This document shows, one piece after another, positions 46,351 to 57,424 of a stretch of DNA of 64,000 nucleotides (positions are counted from its first letter, which is position 1; every line of letters begins with the position of its first letter). The notes beneath the pieces are model-generated. The model made no database searches. It was not told the origin of the DNA and saw only the letters and a program-made list of their open reading frames with translations. The stretch lies in assembly GCA_027943335.1 (NCBI GenBank), contig BSBK01001157.1, positions 620,001-684,000 on the forward strand, written 5' to 3'. This stretch comes from Chamaecyparis obtusa (lineage: Eukaryota > Streptophyta > Pinopsida > Cupressales > Cupressaceae). The position numbers and the translations under genes were made by a program.

Positions 46351-49300
46351 CAACCTAGTGTACCATCTGCATCCTCTCTTTTTTGTAATGCTTCTATGAT
46401 TGCCTCATGCTCTTCCATCGAAAGGGTCCATAAGACTTTATTGGTGGGCCTCCCTTTGTATCTTTCTAATTTGATATTCGTTGCCACCACTAAATGAGAA
46501 TACTGCATAATTTTCTTTTTTGATTGGTAGTCCTCAAACGCTGGTAACCCATTTCTTCTTGTTAGGTATTTTCATAGCCATAGTCAACAACCACAACAGA
46601 CCCAATTGGATACTGAAAACCATCATCATCTACTTGATGACATATCAACTTTTTCTTAGGTTCCACACATCTAGCAAGCCAGTACTCAGTCTGCTCATCA
46701 TTATCCTCAGGTGCAACAACAGCATACACATGCCCTATAAAAATAATTAGTTTCATATGCATGTATGTAAAAAAACCTACACTTATAAATGTAAATTTGA
46801 ATAAATAAATACCAGGTTGTATCAGATCTGAAACATGATCATAATCTTCTGATGCAAATGCATGATCTGGGTCTTCACTAGTTGAATCACCTGGAACTTG
46901 TGTCTCAGTAGGTGTTAAGGATCTTTGTTTCCATTCTTCAACCCATTCTGTACTCTCGCATTGTTCCCATTCACCTGCAACACAAAATTGACAAAAACAT
47001 GCTAGCTCCCTAGTCCATATAGTCCAAGTGTTAGAATCAGAACTTCTAAATGAATGCCATTTTGCTGACCCATTTATCGTATCACACTCATATCTTGAAA
47101 GGATATAATTCTCTTCTACTAGCCAGAAGAAACGTTTGATTGTAGAATTCTGATTTGATCTTGTAGATAAACTTGTACTACACCATTCAACAATTTCACG
47201 TGCGTTTTTAAATTTGGATTTTTCTTCAAACTTGAGTTGTTCTCTTGCAAGGGCTCTCTTAACACATGCACCAGCACCATCATGTTCTCCTTTCCCATGT
47301 CTAGCTTCAAAAAAACTCCAGATATGTTCGACATTGGTTTTCTTATGTGTCCTACTCAACCAATAAAACATTCTAGCATTCTTGAATTGACCTGTGCAAT
47401 TATCTGACCATATTAGATGTTGTGTCATTTGAATTTGTCTCTCCTTTAAATTGTCGTAAAATGTCTCCATGTAGTATTGCACAAACTCTGATGAGTGTAG
47501 TTTATTATCACTCATATAGAAGTGGTACTCCCTCAAAAAAAATTTATCATCTTCTGTACTATCAGGTGCATGCCTATAGACAATATGAACAAAAATGGCT
47601 ACTTGTACTGAATTATAATATTGAGATTGAATCGCATCTTGTGGTGCAAGAGTATAGTTCTCTGCAAAGTCAACTACTGAAAGTAAACTACCCACTGGGA
47701 ATGTATTCTTGCACATGCGAAATTGTTCATCAAGCCATCTAGCATTATGAGAGTGTTTCACATATTTAGGTATGATCTTACACTTGAATTCATTCATGAA
47801 TGCGTGAACACTAATGCTTTCATTTATTAGGTCACATCGTCTTCCAACCTTTCCATCCTTCAATGGATATTCAACAGTTTTAAATCTTCGCAGATCAATC
47901 ATTTGTTGTCCGAATTTAGTTGTAGGAGTTTCATGAAAACACTCATCTAATAATGCAAGATTGCCACATATATTGCATACACCACAAACACATGCATTGA
48001 AAAGAAAATATTGGTCATTATGTGGGTTACAAAACAAACTTGAGATGAACTCCTTTATAACTTGAGGTGGAATTTGGATACCACATTCTTGTAACATTTC
48101 TTTAGTATGCATGGTACCACGTATAGATTGAAATAAATCATAATGGTAATGAAATTGGACATGAGTTTTACAACAACATGTGACTCTTTCCTTGTTTACC
48201 CTTACATACCAAGGTTTACACTTTTCAAATGATCTTTGACTTATGCTGATTGATAACACCTTTTCATCTACAAATTTTTTGTATAATTCAGTTTGAGTCA
48301 TGTCCAAAAGGTGTTTTGGATGTGGTTCACGAATTTTTGAGCCAACTCTTAATTTTAGAACATCCCTAGCATTTGGCGATACTCTTGTATTATCCTTCCA
48401 AAATCTTTCAATCAATGTTTTCACTTCACTAGTAAGTTTCATATCAAATCTCGGGAGTCTGCCACTATAGGTCCATAAGTTGTTAGCTGGATCACTTTCA
48501 AAGTCAACTCTTCTCTTCACAGCTTTTGCCAAAGTTTTACGATGAATATTAAGATATCCACTTATGTTACTCATCATTCTTTTATCATGGGTTGATTTGT
48601 TTACTAAAGCTGTTGTTATTGCTCATCGTGCCGCATTTCTATCTTTAGAACGACTTTTCTTTCCAATTGTATCAAAGGCACTAGCAATAGTCGAAACAAC
48701 TTGTTTCAAAGACTCATCCTTTTTTTTTTCTTTCACATTGACTCCTAACCTCTTCATCACTTTCCGCATCTTCGTCATTTTCATTAATTGTAACATCAAT
48801 TGACATTGAAAGCCAAATTTCTTGTTATAAAAAAATTGTTTGAACAATCTGTTAGAATATGTCCTAATCTGCCTCCATGAAACCAAGCCACAAAGATTGT
48901 CTAACACACCACTATTCAATTGAAAAATATTACCCATTTCATTATCATTTAAACATGTTTCATTTTCAACTGGTGTTTCCATGTCTACATCCACACTCTC
49001 AATTTTAGCTGTACTTTTATTTTCACCATCAGTTGGGGTTTGATTTTCAGTCATAGGTGGGGTTTCAATTTCTTTTTCAATTGGTGTTTGACTTTCATTT
49101 CTTACTGTACTTCCATGAATAAAATCCAAATCATTTATTTCGTAGCCCGATTGAAAAAAATCACGAATTTCATTTTCAGAATATATGCAGGGTTGTGAAG
49201 ACATACCAGTACCCAATACTGGGTTAGTAGATGCACCTAGATTTTCTTGATTTGTATTTCCTTCTTCTGGCTCTTCATCCATTATAGTGTTCTCAATGCT

Positions 49301-49441
49301 CTCTTCCTTTAAAGCTACTGTTGAACTCGAAGCTCCGGCATTACTACCCTCTCTAATTCTTGCTCTTCTTTCTCTTTGACGTTTTGCTTCCTTTTCTGTA
49401 TTTTCTATCCTTTGTCTCTTTCTACGTTGCTTTGATCCCAT
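46350..49441 (-). pseudogene. transposase of the 43-50 kb element, DDE/DDD type
   Basis: One gene from an ATG at 49441 (GSKQRRKRQRIEN, a basic nuclear-signal-like start), through an acidic linker, to a long block whose 671-residue open part begins at 48577. In that part: LNIHRKTLAKAVKRRV (helix-turn-helix-like, residues 9-24); cysteine clusters TCCCKTH (133-139) and CVCGVCNICG (196-205); then D303 in VVDFAENYTL, D392 in WSDNCTGQFKN and E424 or D433 in FFEARHGKGEHDGAG, the likely catalytic triad; a CFCQFC cluster (527-532). A 78-base GT-AG intron fits at 46812-46735. After 46562 the coding continues in another frame (NGLPAFEDYQSKKKIMQYSH) to a stop at 46350. Breaks: TGA at 48623-48625, a compensated frame change between about 48805 and the A10 run (48729-48720), and a frameshift near 46560. 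Confidence 0.82.
46735..46812 (-). other. probable 78-bp intron in the transposase gene
   Basis: On the minus strand, CCTG|GTATTTATTTATT opens and TTTTTATAG|GGCATG closes an AT-rich insert that codes for a hydrophobic stretch out of keeping with its surroundings. Removal keeps the frame and joins LIQPG to HVYAVVAPEDND. Confidence 0.65.
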
Positions 49442-49606
49442 ATTTGGATGAATTTTTAATCCAACAAGTGTCAAATCCAGAACAAGACAAAACCAGGTCT
49501 AAATTAATTAAAACATTCTGTCTGCGCACGGGTACAGTTGTACAATGATTGAATAATGATTCAATCATTGGACCTCTGTACTTCTGCACCTGTTGTTTTC
49601 CAACGG

Positions 49607-49720
49607 ACTCATTAGAAACAGGCACCCATTTTTTAACAAAACGGGTGCCTGTTTTGTTAACGGTTACTTTTGAAACGGGCACCCGTTTTTTAAAATTTCA
49701 AATCAGGCACCCGTTTCTAA
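49607..49720. repeat. right subterminal repeat cluster
   Basis: Four copies of AAACGGGCACCCGTTT/AACGGGTGCCTGTTT-like words at about 49617, 49640, 49674 and 49702; a further GAAACGGGCA lies at 50360. They match the left cluster. Confidence 0.8.
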
Positions 49721-50575
49721 AAGCTTGGGGCGGGAAAACTGAACTTGCCTCAGTTTTTGGTACGGGATAGGCATGATTTAGGCTTGGTCCCACCGACCCT
49801 ATGTCTTCACCTCCACAAATTTGACTAAGTTATTTTAACATTAATTTTCTGTCTTCAACGAATTTTTTGAGCGTCTTTCAATTTGAATTTTTTGATGAAA
49901 CAAAAACCCATTATAGATTTCATTGTCCTGATTCTATAAATGTAAATTTTTTGATGATATAATAAATTTTACTATTTTTCCTATATTTATCAATAGCAAA
50001 AGGTATGAAAATGTGAAACACGGAGGTTTACTAAACTTTTAATAACTTTTTTGTTTTAAGGTTTCTGCAAAAAAAAATTATATGGCATCAATCTACATTC
50101 TATTCTTTTCAAGATAAATTTTTTGGTTTTTGAAAAATATGAACATTTCATCAAATTATGGTGGCCGTACACTAGAGGTTTTGAAAATATACTTTATTGT
50201 CATTTAAAAATCAATTAAAAAAAAAATATACAAAAAAAAAAAAAGGAAAAATATACTCATCAATCTATAGTGTCTTAGGTATCTTTCCTAAAAAGGATTA
50301 ACATATATTGATTTATTTGTGTCAAAAAAGGGTGGCCGTACACGGGTGAGGTATGGTCCTGAAACGGGCATTCTGAAAAAGTGGTTTTTAAATATGCCTA
50401 CCAAAATTAATTTATGCAATGTGGGTATTGAAATAAATTACATATTTGAAAAGCTAACTCCGAGTACTATAATTTCTATTAGTGAAGTTTTTTGAGATTC
50501 AATCTCTAAGTGCCTCAATTTTTGACATCAATTGACACAAATTTTGAAAAACAGGAAAAATTCTTCCACTTTTTG
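49721..50575. other. transposon right-hand non-coding region
   Basis: AT-rich leader between the transposase start and the right end. GGTGGCCGTACAC occurs twice (50160 and 50331). No gene. Confidence 0.6.
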
Positions 50576-50579
50576 CCAA

Positions 50580-50609
50580 AAATTGGCACCCAACTTCTTG
50601 CAGCCACCC
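50580..50609 (-). repeat. right terminal inverted repeat
   Basis: On the minus strand GGGTGGCTGCAAGAAGTTGG then GTGCCAATT, pairing with the left end. It is followed on the plus strand by TCAA (50610-50613). Confidence 0.85.
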
Positions 50610-50613
50610 TCAA

Positions 50614-51457
50614 CCTAGCATCTTACAACTAATCTAATAATGTCGACTTCATAACTCCTCTAGCCATCATTATGGTGATAACTCCATGCCACCACTCATA
50701 ATCTTGCACTAGAAAGTGTTAAGCTTTAGATATCAAGGGCATCCATAGACACAACCTCAAGGGTTCATTTATGATGACCCTTTCTACGTGTATCCCCTTT
50801 AATCAATCGGAGGATTCATAGTTCATACACCAATGATAGGGGAAATTCATCATCTTCTCTTGTATGAAATATTTAATATCATTTTAAATATTTACTATTA
50901 AACATAAGCTTTCAATTTAATCCCAATTACAATAGAATAATAAAAAATTATCATCAATTTTTATTTCATACCAATTATTAGTGTATAAACACACAAATTC
51001 ACACAAAGGTCATATCATTTCGTAATTTCAAGTTCACCTTATGATTGGATCAAGCATGGACCACTTCTACATAGTGTGACTAGTTCATTTTTACATCACA
51101 AGTACAATAATGACTAGCTCATACACAGATCACATATATCCAATACAAACGATCCACACCTACATCAAATGTTTACATTAAGAACAAGTGGTAAATTGGA
51201 AATGGATGTAATGTGCTACATGCATCATCCCACCTCTTTGTTCACAATCATAAAAAATTGTAAGAATGTCTCACTTGGGAAAATAATGTTAGTGCACCAC
51301 ATGCTACATCGTGGGCCCCATCATTATCTAAATACATCACTATTTATTACAATAATCAATCAACCCATACTATTTGATATCGTAACTAGCAAGGGACGAC
51401 TATGCAAACAATTAAAATAGTCTGTGAGTAACATATAAACAATAAATGATTGACCTA
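50614..51457. other. intergenic, no feature supported
   Basis: AT-rich flank between the DNA transposon and the copia LTR. The 83-codon open frame at 51169 has no family signature. Confidence 0.5.
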
Positions 51458-52919
51458 TGTTGGCATAACTGATGATGTGATGGTACAATGATGGTACATA
51501 TTTGGTGATTGAGATTATTAGTTATTGTGTCATTGTTGATGTCAGGTATTGACCTAGTGTTCTTAGTGTGTCGCCAATTATGTAAGAAGAATGAATAGTG
51601 TGTTTCAAGTGGTTCTAGTGGTCGGGATTCTTAAGGGGGACTTGTGAATGTCTCTACATGATAATTGTATGATCACATATGTTGAATGTATGATTTTTAT
51701 AAGTTATGTTTGATTGAAGTATGACAGTGCAACTGCTAGAACAATCTACGACTGGAAATAAGTGATTTGATTGGTTTATCAAATATATGGTGAGTTAGGT
51801 GGTGTGATCATAGAATTATATTGTTAATGATATGTTGAGCTAATGGTTATGACCGCAACTGATTTGGATGATCGATAAGCATGTTTTATGGTTACAAAAG
51901 TTGTTTCTGTGGAAGGTGACTGTTCTTGAGCTATCGATGGTAAATCTTCTATTGGTGATCGATGATCGAGTTGTAATGACTTATTTGTATTCCAGTTGTC
52001 TTGTTGATGTGTCTAAATTCATTTGTGATGACGTGTTGACATTACATTGATTGAGGTAGATGTTTTATCAAGATGAAGGTTGAGTTAGTCAAAAAATGTT
52101 TGAATGTTCTTGATAAAATAAATTGTAAGGGTGTATCCTCTAGCCGAACTGTTTGGTAAAGATGGTTGTTACATTGGGATGTGTGTTTTGGAATGATCTC
52201 TCTAGGTGCAAAGATTGGAAAAGTGATTTCAAACGTGTTAGATGAGGTTTTAGGTCGGTGGCAGTTTAGGGCTTGACCACTGATATTTATATCATGGAAC
52301 CGAAGATTTGTATGTGTTGATCATGAGTGTGATGATGTGATCAAGTCAGGGTATTCCAGAGTTGTCAAATGAAAGATTGAAGGTGTTATAGAGGATCTGA
52401 TCAAGAAAAGGAGTTTCTATTTTCATATCACAAGACCTTAACAGGTTTCTTATATGTAAATCACTTAATCGGGTAGATCGTAACAGATCTTATTTTTAAA
52501 TCCTTTAACAGGGTGGTACTTTAGCTAGTGTCTAAAGTCCTCTAACAAGACTACTCCTAACAAGGTAAATATCCTAACACGGCTAGAGGAAAATCCCATA
52601 ATTGGGTGGCACCTAATAGTGTCTTTGTAAAACTCCTAATGGGGTTAAGCTCCTAACAAGGCGTACTTCAGAAGAGTAAACAATTTGTGAGTTTCATCTC
52701 ACACGTGGTTTTCACCCATTTGAGTTTCCACAGGAAAAATTTATGTGTTATGTGTTGCATGCATTGTGGTGGTTGTGTTTATTTGGTTAAGTTTCATTTG
52801 CTTACCAATCGGTAAAATAGTGAATGTTATCTCTATGTTAAAAGAAATAAAAAGTATCAGATATCTTAGATTATTGATTCACCCCCCCTCTCAGTAATCT
52901 TGGACCCTTAGGACTAATA
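51458..52919 (+). repeat. 5' LTR of plus-strand copia
   Basis: Starts TGTTGGCATAACTG, ends near the primer site. GATTCACCCCCCCTCTCAGT at 52876 matches the other LTRs. Its R-U5 part (52430-52680) has about ten CCTAACAAGG/CTTTAACAGGG modules at 20-40-base steps. About 1.46 kb, the longest of the three LTRs. Confidence 0.82.
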
Positions 52920-52921
52920 AT

Positions 52922-52933
52922 TGGTATTAGAGC
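52922..52933 (+). other. primer-binding site of plus-strand copia
   Basis: TGGTATTAGAGC, initiator-tRNA-Met type with one mismatch and identical to the site in the nested copia. Confidence 0.85.
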
Positions 52934-52983
52934 TTTGGTCCTCTTTGCGGTGAATTTTATCAGCTTGAGGTCAAGATCCGAGA

Positions 52984-53655
52984 ATGATGAGAAAGGAAGG
53001 TCCTAAGTTCACTAGGGAGAACTACTCATTGTGGAGTGGTAGATTGAAGCTTTATCTAAAAGGTATGGGTAGCTAGTATTGGAATCATGTTGTTAATTAG
53101 TATGTTATTCCATCTGGTCCTCTCAATGCAAATCAGCTAAGGGAACAACAAGATAATACTACAACTATGGAAGCCATTGCAAGTACATTATCTAATGTAG
53201 AGTTTGTTGATATCCAAAATCTTAATATCGCCTATGTTGTGTGGGAGAAGTTGAAGTTAATGTATGCTGGAGACAAATATGTGCAGAAAGATAAGGTTGA
53301 CAGTCTGAAAGGAAAATTTGATGACATGAGGATGGTTGAAGGTGAAAACATTGAGAAGTATGGTCAAAGAATCAAAGAAGTGGTTGTTGCTATCAAAAGT
53401 GTTGGTGGAACTATTAATGAATATGGTGTGGTAAGTAAAGTATTGAGAACCTTGTTACCTCTTTATGCCATTAAGGTCTCTATTAGTCAAGAGCTAAGAT
53501 CTTTAGGAACTGCAACTGTCACTCTTGATCCATTAATTGGAAAGTTGATTTCTTATGAACTTAGGAATTATGATAATAGTGTTCCAAGGGTTGAAGTTTC
53601 TCTTCTATGTCATGTTACTCTAATGATTATGATTCTATCTTGTGATATGAACTAA
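52984..53655 (+). pseudogene. copia Gag (UBN2-type), 3' part lost
   Basis: Starts MMRKEGPKFTRENYSLW with two early stops (about 53071 and 53098), then stays open: VWEKLKLMYAGD, DSLKGKFDDMRMVEGENIEK, LDPLIGKLISYELRNYDN. The last 20 codons before the TAA at 53653 are not Gag-like. No zinc knuckle. The RT begins in another frame two bases later. Confidence 0.88.
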
Positions 53656-53656
53656 G

Positions 53657-55052
53657 TGGGTTTTCAAAAATAAACTCAGTGAAGCTGGTGAAGTAGTCAG
53701 AAATAAAGAAAGACTTGTGGTTAAAGGGTATGCACAAGAAGAAGGCTTGTAATATGGAGAGACTTTTGCACCAGTGCCTATACTTGAAGGAGTAAGGATT
53801 TTTCTAGCATATGCTTCTTATAAAAGATTTTATTTTTTTCAAATGGACATCAAATCTCCATTCTTGAATGGAATTCTGGAAGAAGAAGTTTACATAGAAC
53901 AACCTAATGGTTTTTCACTATCAGAAGATGAAGACATGGTGTGCAAGTTACCAAAGGCGCTCTATGGATTGAAGAAGACACCAAAGGAATGGTATGAGAG
54001 ACTTAACTCATATATGATCAAGATCAGTTTCATAAGGACAGATGAGGATAGTAATGTTTGCTTGAAGATTAAGAAGGATAACCAATTTTTTATTGCTGAA
54101 GTTTTTGTGCATGACATCATTTTTGGTGGAAATGATGAGATGAGCATTGCATTTGCAGATGAAATGAGGAAAGAATTTGAGATGTCGATGTTTGGTGAGA
54201 TCAAATTCTATGTTGGACTGTAGGTATCTTAGCTCAATGATGGAATCTACATTAACCAGACAGAGTATGTGAGGGAAGTATTGAAGATTTTTGGGTTAGA
54301 AGATTCTAAACCGGTAGGAACTCCAATGGTAACCAATTGTAAGTTATCCAAGGAAGATGATTCTAAAGAGGTGAGTGCAAATTTATACAAATCCATGATC
54401 AGTAAGTTGCATTATGTTGTTCACAATCGGATTGATATAGCACATGCAGCTGGGATTGTTGCAAGATTTCAATCTAATCCAAAGGAATCTCATATGGTGG
54501 CCATGAAGAGAATATTTAGATACTTAAAAGGGACTGAAAACTATGGTCTTTGGTATGATCACAAAGGAGATTTTTCTTGAGTGTGTTCACTGATGCAGAC
54601 TAGGAAGGTAATGTGGATTATAAGAAGAGCACGAGTATCTTTCTTTCTTGGAAAGAGACTTGTGTCATGGACAAGCAAGAAGAAAAATTGTATTTCTCAG
54701 TCTACTGTATCTAGACAGAATATGTTACTGCTTCTATTGATTTCACTCAAGTTGCTTGGATGAAGCAGTTATTGGAAGGAATTAAGGAAAGGGTAATTAA
54801 ACTGGTGGTTATCTATTTTGACAATATCAATGCTATTAACATATCGAAGAACCCTATGATTCTCTCTAAGACCAAGCATATTGCAATTAAGTACCATTTT
54901 CTTAGAGAGAGAGTTCAGGAGAAAGAAGTATAGTTGGAGTATGTGCCAACTAAGGAGCAGGTTGTAGACATTTTTATTACGCCACTACCATAGGATACAT
55001 TTGAGTATCTAAGAGGAAAATTGGGATTCATTACCCTACCTGAGAAGAATTA
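53657..55052 (+). pseudogene. copia reverse transcriptase and RNase H
   Basis: Begins at WVFKNKLSEAGEVVRNKERL, the usual start of copia RT, then QMDIKSPFLNG and LPKALYGLKKTPKEWYER. The active site YVDD is FVHD (near 54108), so the polymerase is dead beyond its stops (53750, 54222). RNase H has the SWTSKKKNCISQST block, then degenerate frames to LRGKLGF and a stop near 55052. Confidence 0.9.
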
Positions 55053-55060
55053 ATGTGATG

Positions 55061-57420
55061 TTTTTGCATCATTCCAATGTTTTGTATTGAAAATCTTTGT
55101 TGGATTGATGTAATAAGGAGCCAAAAAGTACACAAATATGTTTTAAAAAAATTAAACAATATTGATTGAATTAAATAGCAATTTGCATCAAATGAATGTA
55201 ATAGTACACCTGTCGCTAGCAACAACCAATAATATAGAGCTAAAAAGTAATACTCATTAGATGCAATTCGTCATCTAATGTTTCCTCAATGTTATTTTAG
55301 TATTTCTCAAAGTCATATGTATGTACGCTAGAGTCATATGTATGCTTGTAGTGGCTTGTTTTTTTTATTGGTAAGCGCAAGTTACTATTACATATATTTT
55401 TTTAGAATTGTTAACTCAAAATGACATGTATCTATGGCTTAAAGGTTATATTTATTAAGCTTTTGGTACAAAGACGCAAAAGAAATGGAGAAATTAAAAG
55501 CAAAAGAAAAATAGATCAAAAAAATTGACAAAACCCTACCTCAACTAGATGAACAAAGAAAGTGGAGAAATGATCATATAATAGAAGCCCGTAACAGAGA
55601 AACAAATAAAAGACACTAATTTCTTGTGTTTTCTTAAGGATTCCAAAAATTCACATACATGTAATGAATTGATAGATAAAATGGAAAATCGAGAAATTGC
55701 ATTGCCAAGAACATTTTGTAAATTACTTGAATGCCTTTACAAATTACAATAATTTAACAATGTAGTATTTTGCCATCCAAAGTAGTCCTTCAAACTAAAA
55801 TCACTTACATTAGGTCAATTGTCCTGCATCCTAGACACCAATGCGATGTTGAGAGTCATGAGTCTCTATTATCAAGTCTCAACTAGGTAGTTGGCATTAT
55901 TGCCTATTATCGCCACCACTTGACAAAGCCTATCAAAAATATAGAACAAGTGATATGTGTCCACTCTAATTATTAGACATTTAATGGGGCTATACTAGAT
56001 TTATATACACCCAAGTACTCTGATTAAATGATATGCACACAGTTGTCTATCCCTCATTGTCATTTTTTAATATTTTTGGCCAATTAGAGTGTACAAATTC
56101 AAATTGTTGTCTTGTTCTTTCCACTAACAACCAACACAAACACAGATAACAATATTTTTAAATAATTTAAAATATGCTTAAATATATAACTTGTAGGACA
56201 TACAAAAATGCTTCAAAAATTCTCTATCACTATTACTCAAATTAAATGGAAATTTGTATCTATCCACAACATATCTCTTCATTGCCTCCATAAACATATG
56301 CGTAATTATTCATTATAGAAAATCGATGAACGTGATTACTGACTAATTGTATTAAGTGCATACTTTATGACACATGTAACTAAAAAATAAAATTATGACT
56401 TGACAAATTTTCTCAATCCCATCACAGTTATTGTTCACAACAAACAAGCCACTACAAGTAGATGAGTTTGTTATCTGTACAAACTTTTGCATCATGTAAC
56501 CTTTCAGTTATTGAGCCTTTTTTCTACTTTTATGAACATTTTACAAACAAAACATGAAATAAATAGAAAAATAAAAATAAAAACAAGCAAAGATGAAAAT
56601 AAATGAACAAACCCTAGCTAAACTAGACATGGAGAGAAAATTGACAAACCATTATCTAAAATCACAAAGTTAAATCAAAAGGAAAGCAGAAAAGATAAAA
56701 AAAAAATAGAAAACCCTTTCTCAACTAGATATACAAAGCAAATGAAAAAAAATGTCATATAATGGACACCCAAAAGTGAAAAGAATATAAAACCCGCTAC
56801 TTACCTAAATTTTTTGAAGGTTATAAAAACTCACAAACGTGTAAATTACATGAATGTCTTTACACAACATAGTAATTAAACAATGCAAACCTTGAAACTG
56901 CATCCAATGAAAGCTATTTTGAAATTAGACATTCCCACCTAAGACTTCTCGTTAAGATCAAATTTTGAGTAACAAAAATAAATCAACAAACACTAGGTGC
57001 ACTGGGTATATGGAGCAAATGCAAAAACCCTAGGTAACCTAGAAAAACAGACCAACACCTCCAAGAACACTAAAATTATCTAAAAACACATATTTAGATT
57101 AAAAGAAAAAGTAGAAGAGTTCAATAGAATCCAACAAACCTTGGCTCAACTACATATACAAAACAATTAGAGAAGCAATTATAATTACCCATAATTTCTT
57201 GAAGATTAAAAAAACTTACAAACATGTAATCAATTAACAAATAAAATAAACAACCCAAAAATTGCAATGCTAAGAACACAGTGTGTTACCTAAATGCCTT
57301 TACACAACATAGTAATTTAACAATGCAAAGCCCTTCAAACTAAAAGCACTTACATTAGCCCAATGCTCCAAAAACATTGTATTTACATGATTTTTTCTTT
57401 CTATATATAGTCAGGCAATG
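55061..57420. repeat. unclassified repeat block, left part
   Basis: Units containing CAACTAGATATACAAAGCAA, TCATATAATGGAAGCC, AAAACTCACAAACATGTAAT, CAAAAATTGCAATGCCAAGA and ACACAACATAGTAATTTAAC occur at about 55540-55770, 56720-56900 and 57140-57370. The block also has a CAAAGCCTATCAAAA unit (55920) shared with 59160 and 61550. No protein seen. Confidence 0.75.
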
Positions 57421-57424
57421 GTTG

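Larger units (their letters stand above)
43245..50609 (-). mobile_element. 7.4-kb DNA transposon, Sola-like candidate
   Basis: Seen: ends that are inverted copies, starting GGGT and ending ACCC, with GCAARAAGTTGGGTGCCAAT common to both; a TCAA duplication outside; clusters of palindromic GGGCACCC-type repeats inside both ends; and two long genes within. Known: TIR plus fixed-length duplication marks cut-and-paste transposons; 4-bp duplications fit Sola and a few others and exclude hAT (8), Mutator (9-11), CACTA (3) and Mariner (TA). Inferred: a large autonomous-type element, not long dead, because frames are mostly open. Assignment to Sola rests on the duplication length and on HGKG..DG-type transposase motifs recalled from the group, so it is tentative. 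Confidence 0.82.
51458..55060 (+). mobile_element. Ty1/copia element with gag fused to RT by deletion, no 3' LTR
   Basis: 5' LTR, primer site, gag, then directly RT and RNase H in another frame. Protease and integrase are absent. It is the same family as the copia nested at 20610-23566 and as the solo LTR at 15743. After the pol end (55052) no purine tract or LTR is seen; the repeat block begins. Confidence 0.85.

Noticed and set aside
47119..47742. Open frames at 47119-47334 (minus, other frame) and 47422-47742 (plus)
   Set aside because: Shadows of the transposase frame.
52430..52680. CCTAACAGGG modules as telomere-like repeats
   Set aside because: Spacing is irregular and they lie within an LTR; the plant telomere unit is CCCTAAA in perfect tandem.
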